Assembly (NCBI GenBank): GCA_030141605.1
Contig: JAQGDQ010000471.1
Coordinates: 1-62,000 of the forward strand
Direction: 5' to 3'
Length of the DNA stretch: 62,000 bases
DNA from: Tubiluchus corallicola
Lineage: Eukaryota > Priapulida > Priapulimorpha > Priapulimorphida > Tubiluchidae
Shown here: piece after piece, positions 21,815 to 32,693 of the stretch
How positions within the stretch are numbered: position 1 is the first letter of the stretch
Layout: every line of letters starts with the position of its first letter
Program-made: the position numbers and the translations under genes
The notes under the pieces: model-generated
Databases searched by the model: none
Seen by the model: the letters and a program-made list of their open reading frames with translations, nothing else
Told to the model about the DNA's origin: nothing

Positions 21815-22140
21815 CATTTCAACTGCATTGTTTATAAATCACTATTTCAGCAGATAGTTTATAAGAAAAAATCCTGATACGAGAAGGCATTGTTTGTAAC
21901 ATAAGAAATCACAATTTCAGAAGGCATTGTTTATAAGAAAAAAATCCATTTTCACTAGACATTGTTTATAAAGAAAAAAATCACAATTTTAGAAGGCATT
22001 GTTTATAAGAAAAGTAATGTTTGTGTTCAAACCTATGATTGTTTTTTGTGTGCATACTGACGTTTGTTGAAAAATTCATTTCATGCATTTTATTTATAAA
22101 GCATTTTAATCACAAACTTGGGAGACATTGTTTATAGTGA
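21815..22140. repeat. Degenerate tandem repeat of ACATTGTTTATAAGAAAAAA type
   Basis: About seven irregular copies of a 30-45 bp unit containing GCATTGTTTATAAGAAAAAA or a close variant, in the presumed CIR1 3' UTR or just beyond it. Confidence 0.75.
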
Positions 22141-23975
22141 AAACCACGAAAAAAATTTTAACCGCAACTTGCTGTTCGTATGTGCATACGTGATAAAAAT
22201 GCAACAACATCGCTTTCAGATTTGTTATTTTAACAAAATAAATCAAAAATTTTTATTCCTATTAATACTTCAATATTAGAGGACACACGAGAATTAAAAA
22301 TTTTACACATTACGAACTACTAGTTTCCGGGAGCTTTGCAATTGTTGCTAAGCAACGAACAAAGAGTGATACAAAATTTGTTTAACTTTCTTTTACAAAG
22401 CTTAGCCGTCTTACAATTGTCATCACTTTACAATAAATGCAATTTCCGTACTATGTAAACTAAACTGTACTATATATATCATGTAAAAAGCAAGACCATT
22501 ATTATTTTATACCATAACTTAACTCTTCCCCTTTTCTTTTAGTGTAACAAATAAGGACTTCCATACTTTCCCTTGTACAAATTACCCATTAAAAACACTC
22601 GGTTCGCACTTGTTGAGAATGAGGAATTTTCTTAAAGAAACAAGATGGCCACATTCCTAAAGCCTTTGATAATTGATACAGTCAAATTTCTTTATGCCGC
22701 CTACTTTGGAACTGCAAAAAAAGTTGGTGTTATAGCGAGGTGCATTAATATATAATCCAAGCAAACATAGACATTTTGCTTTGCTAAAAATTTAGGTGTT
22801 AAGCTGTGTTGACACTATATCGGGGGCGTTACAACGAGGTATTGCATTAATTTTCCGACACAAATAATTTAAACAATTGGAGAAAGGTAACAAAAGCACG
22901 GAAGTGCAGTTTTCATGCACTACAAATAAAATCATGCAACTTTTAATCATCATTATCAGATGCGGATTCAACATTTTGAACATGATATTTATGTCCCTAA
23001 TACGGGTTAAATGTAATAATACAGAGTGTTTCACGAGTCACTATACGCTTTAGATTTTGCAAACATTTTACAAACAAAACAAAATGTTTGAAAATTGGTA
23101 CGGATGAACTAAAACATTGGATAATTCTTTTAACCAAATTAGGTAAAAATTTGTAGTCGGTGAGAAAGTCATTTACAGTCCATGAACTTCAGTGGGTGAT
23201 TGAATGACCTCAGTTGGATTTTGGACTTCATTTCTAATTTTACTCTCGGCATCATAGCAATGGGGTTCCATCCAAACAATAAATAAAAAGAATTTCCAAA
23301 GGCCCCTTCTGAGGGCTGGTCAAGATTGGAGAAAAACTTTAAAGCAAAATTAGAAATCAAAGTGTGTAGAGACTTTTGAGACACTCGGTACTTGTTATTT
23401 GCAGCACTTGTACAGAAATAATAGTTTGGTGTGCTGAATACGTCTAGCTGTCAAAATTCGCACTGATAAAATGGCTACTGCAGATAACACTTAGGATTAG
23501 TGGAAACACGATGCAAATATTTGGATGTTGTTGCATCACTCTTAAAGCAGTCACACATTATCATATAAACGCAACGCTAAACTATTATCTACAATAGCCA
23601 CATTAATACAATCTCATCCACTGGATTTCCATCGGAAACAATCAAAGGCAGTACATTTTCTGGAAAAGAATCTCGCTTCAAGTAACATTCGGCTAGTAAA
23701 ACTTCACTGCATTTTAAATATCACGTGATTCCGTTGTTTATTACCTAGCTGTAGCAGCTGCCAATACTATAATTGTCTTGGCAGAAATTATACACTACAA
23801 TTAAAATAGAAAACTTAAACCTAGGCATAATATTACATAATTATATAACAAATCTTTTTAACGTATATTATATTAAATTACATTATATTTGATTTTACAA
23901 GTTAATTGTAGATAAAAGCTGCAATTAGCATTAAATTTTCCTCCTGTGATATGCGTGATGCACCGGCATTGTCTC

Positions 23976-23981
23976 TTTATT
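23976..23981 (-). terminator. Poly(A) signal AATAAA of WIPF
   Basis: Minus-strand AATAAA 60 bases past the WIPF stop codon, the first one downstream. Confidence 0.6.
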
Positions 23982-24040
23982 GCTGCCAAAATCAATTTAC
24001 ATTTTTCTATGACAGAAAGCGTCACTGACTCGATCGAAAA

Positions 24041-27000
24041 TCATGTCCGACCTGGCGGCGGTGGAGGTGGCGGGTTCCTTCTCGCTGCTAATATAAAAAA
24101 AGAATATTTGGTTTAAAGAAAGAAAAAAGAAAAATATATTTTCAATAACTGTACTGTATAGTATATCCAAATAAAGTATCGGGTAGTGATACTACTTTAC
24201 TCGAGGTGAAGTGCATTGCCGAGCAGTCATGTCATTATGCTTGGCGAGCAAAGTTAAGCCATGCTGAGGTATTCAGAGAATAGAGATGGGTGACCGCAGA
24301 TTCTCTCAGGGTGAGTTGGTTCTCATTCGCTATACTGACTTTGGCTGTTTATCTTGTAGAAGCAGTACATCTTGTACATCTGAACCGAGGCTAAAATGCC
24401 TCTGCCGGTTCAATGGCTCACCTTAGAGAGTTAGCCTTGAAATGAGCTAGGCTAACTGTGTACACTTCACTGTTGAATGGTGGATTTCAGCTTGCAGTGT
24501 ACGAAGTGTATTAAAAATAGTAACATTCTGTTGCTTTGCAGCAACTATATAAAAGCTTGGTACTGATTGAACTATGAATGTCATCTTTTGCTTTACCATG
24601 AAAGCTTTTATGATGGCTCTGTAAGTGGCCAATTCTGGATCAGTTTTAAGCAAATCAAATCTGTTATGATGGCTCTGTCAGCAGCTGATTCTGGACCAGT
24701 TTTAAGCAAATCAAACTCTGCTTTGATGGCTTTGTAAGTGGCCAATTCTGAATCGGTTTTAAGCAAATCAAATCTATTATGATGGCTCTGTCAGCAGCTG
24801 ATTCTGGACCAGTTTTAAGCAAATCAAACTCTGCTTTGATGGCTTTGTAAGTGGCCAATTCTGAATCAGTTTTAAGCAAATCAAATCTATTATGATGGCT
24901 CTGTCAGCAGCTGATTCTGGGCCAGTTTTAACCAAATCAGACTCTGCTTTGGTGGCTTTGTAAGTGGCCAATTCTGGACCAAAAGCAAATCGAATTCTTA
25001 TGACTGCTCCAGAAGTGGCCGATCCTGGATTGAACAGCAAATCAAAACTTTTTTACACCGCCTCCTGAAACGACTAATTCAGAACGAACTGAAAATAGTT
25101 ACTTACCATTCACACTCGGATAGACTTTGTTGAAAGGCACGAACGGCTCTGGCTGCGGCAACGTGTGAATGGATTGAAATGTGAATCGGGTATCGTTATC
25201 TACAAACATACAGGAATTCGTAAAAATAAACAAAATTTCCATACTTGTCGTTAACTAGTTCACAAGAGTTACTCTAGTTGACCCAAATGCACAAGAAAAC
25301 AATTTTTTATCGTTAACAGAAGTAGAGGAAAACTTTCACAGCTTTAACTTGCGTCCAAAAATGCTAAATATATAGTGGGGCCATCTATCGGACATCTTTT
25401 TACAGTTAAGCATTACTTACAGTTTCTGCTTGTTAAACTAAGCCTGCGCTGTGTTATTTACACATTCGAGAAATGACCTACATGTTATAGAAAATTCCAT
25501 CCGCTTATGGTAGTAAGTAAACAGAAATAAGACGTATTAAAAGCACAAAGAAGCATATAACATGACACAGTTGACCGAGCTAACTAACGTATATATCAAA
25601 TACCTGTATCATACAAACTCATAATTTAACTAGCTTACCTGTATCAATAAAATGCTGTGAATTTCTGTTATATATAGATGTGACTCTAGCAGGAGGTGGT
25701 GGCGGTGCTTCTTCAACCACAATTGAATTCCTTGCCGGCAACGGAGGCGGCGAAGGTGAAACTTCCCGTTTTATGGTCGTTTGCACTGGAAAACGTCCCG
25801 GCCCATTGCTTCTAGCTGGCGGGGGAGGCGGTCTTGAATGGGGCGGCCGTGGACTCGAACTTGCCGAATTACTTTGAGGAGGTGGCGGAGGAAGGGGCCG
25901 ATCCATTCGAGAAGGGGGAGGAGGAGGTGCCGCTTGTGAAATTGTCGACAAATTAGAAGGCACACTGCTTGAAGTACCCACCTGCCCAAAATTCTGCTTT
26001 CTTTTGAAATCTGTCGAATCTGTGTCTGTCGCTCGTGGTTTTGAATTCCTCTGGGCCGTCCCCGTTTTTCTAAAACTTGGTGGCCTCGTGGGAGGAGGTG
26101 GTGGAGCAGGCGGTCCTGATCGAGTAGGTGGCGGAGGTAATGGCCCTTTGTTTGAAAGTCCATTAGAATCCGTTCCCCTTAGCGAGGTGGCAGAACGTGT
26201 GCTAGTGTTGGGTGAGCCTCCCGGACGTCCCGACGAAGGTGGGGGAGGCGGTCTCATCCCATTAGGTCGATGAAGATTTGGTGGCTTCTTTGGAAGCGAT
26301 GGAGCACTTCTATCGTTCCCACCAGTTTCGTGGTTCCCAAATTTTGACTTTTCGTCGAAACGTGGGCCGCTTTGCATACTCGATGCAGGACTGGGTCTCA
26401 CTGAACCATTAGCTGCTGGACTTGGCTTCCTGACAGAATCATTAACTAAAGGACTCGGCTTCCTCACTGAGTCGTCCCCGGGTTTGTTAACTGTTCTCGG
26501 TTTCAGTGCGTTGGATTGACTGTCACCTACGATATGTACAAAAAGCTTTATCAACTATTGGTGCACGTCAACCAAACTGCAGACGATTTTTTCATGTTTC
26601 GATGCCTCCAAATTGAAGCTTAACCGAATGAGCTGTTTTCGAGCCGAATTCGAATAAAATATCAAGTTAAATTGGAACACCGGACCGAAACCGAGCCAAA
26701 TTTTTTACTGAAACTCAGCAGAATATTCCGTAATTCCAATTAAAAAGAATAATAAACTCTTCTCTAAGATTCATTTTCTGCTTTACGTTAGTGGCGATTG
26801 CTGAGCAGGGAAAAATTGATCTGATTACTAAATTTGTGTCTGTTTAATGTTATGTAATAAAGTTTCAAGTGTTTTAACAGTAGCCCCAAATCTTTCAAAA
26901 AATCGTTCAAACTGTTTTGTATAATTAATAAAAACTGTTTTTAAGCAATGAAAACAGAATATATTGGCTACTAGCTCGAGTTCTCATTGATTTATTTGGT

Positions 27001-28370
27001 CAAGTATAAGCAAGTACAGCACACCAGCACGCTATTGTGCATTGACACAACTTGTCTACTGATGGGGCATCACATTCTTTGATTTATCATACAGAAACAG
27101 AAAGCAAATTGTCCGCTGTTCTGCAGTGTTTGCTGTGAAATATCAATTTTTTTCAGGTAAATATATAAGTTTATAAGCTCAAATATTTTGAAGCAACCCC
27201 AACTGTGGAATAATGTTTACCTCTGCGTGTGTTATTCCCAGCAGGCCTCAGCTGAGGCATACCACCAGCAAATAACCCTCCGACAGCGCCTCCACCTGCC
27301 GGGCGTCCCGAACTTGATGAACTCTTGCCTGTAAAAATAAATTGTGATTATTTCAAGACCTCAAAAAGATTTTGAAACGACACAAGCAAAGTTACCATAA
27401 AACTGTACACACAATTTCTTGACATTATGTGTGGAGATGTTGTCATGTTGAAAACAATCTACAGTTATTCTAATATGGCGAGGCATGCTTTTACTGGTGT
27501 CCTTTTACGAAACATACTTGTTGCAGGTGCGCAAAGTGTGCCCTTTCCAGATTACAACAAACAGATGTATAACCAGGTATGAATCATATTTTTTTTGCAT
27601 TGTAAATAAAGCAAGTGTTGTCAGCTTGTTCTGTTCTATGAAATTGTAGTCTAATGGCACATTAAGACCAGCGAGTTTTCTCTCTGACGTAAATTCGCAA
27701 GTGTGAAATGCTTTGCAAGACACTGTTGGCAAGTTATTGCAAACTCTACAGCAGTTGCTGCGAGTTACTGTCTAGTGTGAACGCCTTAACGAGTTACTCT
27801 CTACACTCCCCACAGTGAATAGAAAAGCGAGTGTTAGTTCGCCCTTACTGTCGGAAAGTAACACGCACCAAAATGTGCTCTCTAATCTGAAACCATTTGC
27901 AAGTTGTTTGGGGAGCTTACTTGGCAAGATAAGTTGCTAGTTTGAAGGCACCGTTGAAAAAAATAACAAACTGCTCTGATATTAACGTTTTGCGTGTTTT
28001 ACATGGTGATACCAGTGCTAGACTAGTACAAATACAATGTGCTCAGTAATAAGAATAAAAACACATGATGAACAATGCAAGCACAAATCATTTAAAGAAT
28101 TCTAACATAAACTACAAATCTTCACTTTCATTAACAATTACTTCTATATCATTTTTTTCTTTACTCTTCCTAAAAATTATATGCACTACCTTGGAGTAAC
28201 GGCGCACTCCTGTCATTAGTCTGAACTTTCTTCAATTTCACCTTGTTTCGGGAATTGCTGATGTCACTGAGCAGTGCATTCCGATCTTTTGCATCCGACT
28301 TTGACAAACTGGGTGGAGGTATTGCCGCAGGAGGAGGTGGAGGCCCAGGAGGTGGAGGAGGTAGCGGCAT
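24041..28370 (-). CDS. WIPF: WASP-interacting protein family member (WIP/WIPF, verprolin family)
   Basis: Five exons on the minus strand: 28370-28190, 27328-27221, 26526-25639, 25199-25107, 24087-24041; 438 aa, near the usual 440-500 aa. WIP proteins bind monomeric actin and hold N-WASP/WASP at sites of actin assembly. The start MPLPPPPPGPPPPP is the family's profilin-binding Pro run. A WH2 actin-binding motif covers about residues 30-59 (RNALLSDIS, LKKV, NDRSAPLL). Exon 2 encodes the Gly-rich GGLFAGGMPQLR conserved in WIPF1-3. Exon 3 is Pro-rich with many SH3/profilin-type PPPPP runs. Exon 4 encodes RFTFQSIHTLPQPEPF, matching the WASP EVH1-binding segment of WIP. Exon 5 gives a basic-Pro C-terminus. 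All splice sites are GT-AG. The Pro-rich exon also yields open frames on the plus strand, which are shadows. Confidence 0.95.
24205..24430 (+). mobile_element. 5S-rRNA-derived SINE or 5S pseudogene
   Basis: AAAGTTAAGC (box A-like) is followed at the right distance by GATGGGTGACCGC (box C of 5S genes), on the opposite strand to WIPF and inside its intron 4. The 5S part is divergent and followed by an unrelated body, as in SINE3-type elements. A functional 5S gene is unlikely. Confidence 0.5.
24605..25060. repeat. 113-bp higher-order satellite in WIPF intron 4
   Basis: GATGGCTCTGTCAGCAGCTG recurs at 24668, 24781 and 24894 (exact 113-bp spacing). Each 113-bp unit is itself two related 56-57-bp halves, both ending in TTTTAAGCAAATCAAA or close variants. 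Confidence 0.9.
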
Positions 28371-28734
28371 GGTGACTTAGTGTTGCTTACACTCCATTTT
28401 GTACCAATCGGTAGAACTGCAAAAATATCTATAATTACATAACTAGTGCTGTTGGCATGGGTTACCAAAATACAGACAAAATAACTATTTAAAAATTAAA
28501 TAACTATATTTGCCAAAATGAGCTATGCCGTAACTATTATTTAGTATTACACAAAGTACTTTAATTAATAAACCATTATTTAATAAACCATTATTTATGA
28601 ACGCATATCGAGTGATGCGCTTAAGAAAGAAATGTGGAGTCTTTTCTAATAAATAAGAAAAAACAACACAGTACGAATACAAGAACAGAAAAAATTGGCG
28701 TTATTAATTAATATTATTATTAAGAATTCACAAT

Positions 28735-29960
28735 TTATTTCAGTTTGCTGATGATACAAGCATTTTTTTTAGCTTTCATAAAATAGAAACCAATATTGAT
28801 TACATAAATACAGCTATATGGTTCAAAACAAATAAACTTTCACTAAATTCATCAAAAACAAAATACATTCTGTTAGGTCCCGAAATAAACCTATTCAGGC
28901 GAACCACGATTTAATAATAGACCACAAAAGAATTACACGTGTAAAAGAACTGAAATTTCTGGGATTAATACTGAATGAGCATCTAGACTGGCGACCACAT
29001 ATATTCATGATCAGATTAAAAATATCAAAAAATATAAGTATCATCTCATATATTAAAAACTTTCTGAACACCGAACATCTTCTAACATTATACAACAGTT
29101 TAATATTATCATATTTAAATTACTGCACAACATTATGGGGCTTTACTTATACTACAAATTTAGAATGCTTAAGAGTTTTACAACGAAAATTTTTACGTGT
29201 CATCTTCAAACTAGACAAAAGGAGCACAATTACTACTACACATTTTAAGCAATGTCAAATATTACTTCTGGATGATGTTATTAATTTTAATGGATGTATA
29301 TACATGTATAGAACCAACAACAACTTATTTCCAACTTTTTTTGAAAATCCAGTCAAGATAAATGTAAAAAAATACAATACCAGACATAATGAATATATAC
29401 CAAGACGTTGTAGAACAAATATGGCGAAACACTTCATTAGCTATATGGGGCCAGTCCTATGGAACAGACTAAGCCGCAATTCGAAATGTAGTCACTCCCT
29501 TTTAACTTTTAAAAAAACCGTCAGAAAAGAAATATTTCAAAAGTATTAAGAGTAACACAATTTAATAATGGTAATAACCTGCATTTTTTCCTACAGTAAT
29601 CTTAATATAACGTGACTATGTTTAACAGGATACCGAACACTTTGTAACCATGATCAGAGTTTTTCTTAGTTCTCGCTCCATTTCATCTTTCATTCACTAC
29701 TCCCCCCCATTTTTTTTTAAGATTTCCACATACAGTTTGGCCTGTCAAGCTATGCTTTTAGACTCAAACTGTATGCATCAAAAAATTATTCTGTAATGAA
29801 ATTTGCACATGTATATCCCGCATTCTGTAATTTCTTGATAATACTGCATTTATTCATATTTATATTTATATTTACTCAAATGGAAAATTATCTGTATTTT
29901 AATGCTAATTGTAAGATGCAATGTGGAAAATGAATAAACTCTCTCTTGAAACTCTTGAAA
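28735..29960 (+). mobile_element. 5'-truncated L2/CR1-like non-LTR retrotransposon
   Basis: Starts inside the RT domain at FADDTSIFF; one frameshift near 28910 separates this from KFLGLILNEHLDW, then YIKNFL, LYNSLILSYLNYC and the C-terminal PVLWNRLSRN and LLTFKKTVRKEIFQKY to the stop at 29547. These are the last RT blocks of L2/CR1/Rex1-type elements. The 3' UTR ends in AATAAACTCTCTC and two copies of TTGAAACTC, matching the short tandem tails of such elements. Relatively young given one frameshift and one premature stop. Confidence 0.85.
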
Positions 29961-31372
29961 GAAAAAGGCTTGTACCAAAAGTGCCTACTGGAAGCTGCAG
30001 AGAGATCGCCGTATAACCGCTATATTACCTGAACACCAAACGCTTGCGAAAGAATAAATTTAATAAGTATTAATGGACGTAAGTTTAAAGAAAATGATCG
30101 CAAAAACTTACAAAGTCAACAAAATTATTTACGTCTGACGATAATGACGAATTCCATAATTTCCGTTCAGCTTCGTCCAACAAACTATGCCCGTTTACGA
30201 AATGATGCACCACGAAATAAACAGGAGACTTTTCTAGCCGACTAGTACACTAATTTTTAGAAACTAGAGGAATCAAATAAATAGTGACTAGTATCTTTAC
30301 TATCCTGTGCAATTGGATAGTTTTGTTTTGAAAAACTAAAAACGTTATTATTACCATATAATATTTTTGAAAATTATAATTTTCTTACTGCTTCACAAAG
30401 TAATAAACATTATAATTAAATATCTTGTACATGTCAGCTTTTAAATTATGATCTTAACATTTTCCTGTACATAGTAAGGCATTTCAATGTAATTTTATGT
30501 TCTGCTTTCTCCTATTTTGTTCTGTCGATTTTGTTTTTCCCCCAATTTTTCCACCAGTTTTGAAGTATTTTGTTCTGTTATTTTACTTTACATTACACAG
30601 TATTGTATAAATAATATTACAGCCATTGGTATTAAGTTATCATTAAAGATTAGTGTTTATATATTTTGTTATTTTTCCTTTTTACTTTTCTTATTATTAT
30701 GGCATCATCGTTATCATGCTTGTTGTTGTTATGCTGGCATATGGCGGTGGTTATCATCGTCATTGTCATCATCATCGCCATTGTCATCATTGTTGACTTT
30801 GCTCTTGAATCAGTGAACAAAGTACTGTTACATTACTGTAGCATTCTACTGGCAGGTAATAACATTTTTAAGCACAACGTATATAATTATAGTGTGTTAC
30901 ATTTATTTTATTATTCATTTTTCTTGCTGTAATTGTTATGATTATAATATTATATAGTATAAAAGCAAACAGCAAAGCAAGATATACAGTGATTTTAGAA
31001 GGGTATGTAGACTCATCTGCCCAACAAAATCAATTTCACAGAAAACTTTTTTTACCAGAAGTAGTTACTTTCAAAACAATTTCATATAAAAGATTTTTCC
31101 AGAATTGCCATTTTCTAGAATTTTTTTCCCAGAACTGCCATTTCACAGAAAATGTAATACTCTGTTTTAAATGTTCAGTTAGCTAATATGTAATAGAAAA
31201 GTTGTTTTTTTATCTATCTACACCTATTGAGTACAGCACGACCAAAAAATGTTATCAACTTGGTAAAGAATCATGTTGAACTTTGCGTATACTTACATAG
31301 TAAGTGCATATAATAGTATAATATATGCATGTGATTGGCTACTGTGTCGAAATGCCAAGTCTAGCTGGCAAC

Positions 31373-31747
31373 TAGGGCTGAGCATTCTCTGCCAGAAAGT
31401 GAAATCAAATTGAACCGAATTTGTGAACACCAAATTCGAGTCGAGCCGAATTTTAATATTTCGAACTAATAGAATTTGAATTGAGCTTGAAATATTTTCG
31501 AACAAGTTTTTAAACCAGTATTAATTTAAAAGTGGTCTTACAAACTTCATGCACATTGCTTTTATTCAGCAGTAGACCAGTTTGTTACAAATTTTGCTCA
31601 GAAACTGCAGCTAAATTGTGCTAATGTGCATGCTGTTTCAAACATTGTAATATTGAAGAGTGTATGTGGCTGAAGTGCTGATTTATTCAAATCTATATTC
31701 TTAGGTTCGAATCGAATTCGAATGTTCAAATTCGATGCTCACCCTTA
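31373..31747. mobile_element. hAT-like MITE, 375 bp
   Basis: Tips TAGGGCTGAGCAT and ATGCTCACCCTTA are inverted matches. Flanks CTGGCAAC (31365-31372) and CTGGCAAA (31748-31755) form an 8-bp target duplication with one mismatch, the hAT length. The interior has GAATTCGA-type AT-rich sequence and no coding capacity. Confidence 0.8.
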
Positions 31748-32136
31748 CTGGCAAATGATTTGTTAGGATACCGCTCGGGGAATTTACTCTTGGGCAGTTA
31801 CTTTTTCTGTGATTCAAAAGTGTTTGATTCACATCTTGGTGTTTAAAGAAACTGTGCATGCGTTTGAAAGTGACTTTGGCAGTTAAGCATTTCATTTCAG
31901 AGGATTATCTTCATGATGAACTAGGGCATGCATGGTTTCATTCATTATTAAGATCCATAAGAAGTGAGCAATTTAGTGGACAAATGTGAACATCAATTTA
32001 TTTGCAAATTTGTATAGCTCACAAAGGTCTTTTCATTTTTTTATAATTGTTATCAAATTTCATTAAACTTTAGTACTGTTATTTCAAATCCTACAAAAAT
32101 AAATTGATTGTAGATAATAAATACATAATAGATTGT

Positions 32137-32440
32137 AGGAGCATAAAGAGAAAGGGAGAACTCGAAGAGGAGAGAAAGGAGGAGATAATGAGATGGGAAA
32201 GACAGGATCAGAGGGAAAGAAAGAGAAAGAGAGAGAGACAGATAGATAGAGAGATAGAGAGAGAATGAGAGAGAGAGAAAGAGGGAAGTAGTGAAGAGAA
32301 TAGAAGAGGGCGAGAAGGAGAAAGATAAGAGGAGAGACAGATGGGGAAGGAGCAAAGGAGAGGAAGAGATCGAGGGAGAGGATGAGTTGGTGGGGTAGGA
32401 TAGAAGGAACGTAAAGAGGGAAAAGTAAATAGAAAAAAAT
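32137..32440. repeat. Long purine-only strand tract (GA/GGA-rich)
   Basis: About 300 bases with almost only A and G on the plus strand, including GAGAGAGAGA runs, about 250-550 bases upstream of the CASC3 start codon. The minus-strand Ser/Leu/Phe open frame over it is a composition effect. Confidence 0.9.
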
Positions 32441-32693
32441 GGAATCGAATAAAATAACAAATTTGATATTAAAAATGCAAACGCGAGTTTTCCGTTAAAA
32501 AATCTTCCTATGAAACGAGTTTTTCAGAAAAATTTTTCCGGGAAGTTATTTTCTGGGAAAGGTTTTTATGTGAAAAAAAATCTGTGAAACCGACCTAAAC
32601 CGATTTTAATTTTTTTGCGCTACAAAGCCAACTTGAATAGAATTGGAAATAGGCTCATACACGATGGCATATTTTGCGGTATAATTGTGAATC

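Larger units (their letters stand above)
21181..24040. other. Tail-to-tail intergenic region between CIR1 and WIPF
   Basis: No coding region recognised. It contains likely CIR1 3' UTR and poly(A) signals (ATTAAA 21790-21795, AATAAA 22237-22242), a degenerate repeat array (21815-22140), two segments near 22680-22850 with TATAGCGAGGT-type words seen in pogo/Tigger-like DNA elements, and the WIPF poly(A) signal at 23976-23981. Confidence 0.6.
28371..32693. other. Head-to-head intergenic region between WIPF and CASC3
   Basis: No host gene seen. It holds an L2/CR1-like relic (28735-29960), possible inverted repeat termini (31035-32595) around a hAT-like MITE (31373-31747), and a purine-only strand tract (32137-32440). 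Promoters of both genes must lie near its ends; no TATA box is obvious at either. Confidence 0.6.

Noticed and set aside
24240-24310. Functional 5S rRNA gene
   Set aside because: Only box A- and box C-like parts match; the 5' half, length and terminator are wrong.
8627-25060. CRISPR array interpretation of the regular repeats
   Set aside because: Repeats are head-to-tail without unique spacers and sit in introns of animal genes.
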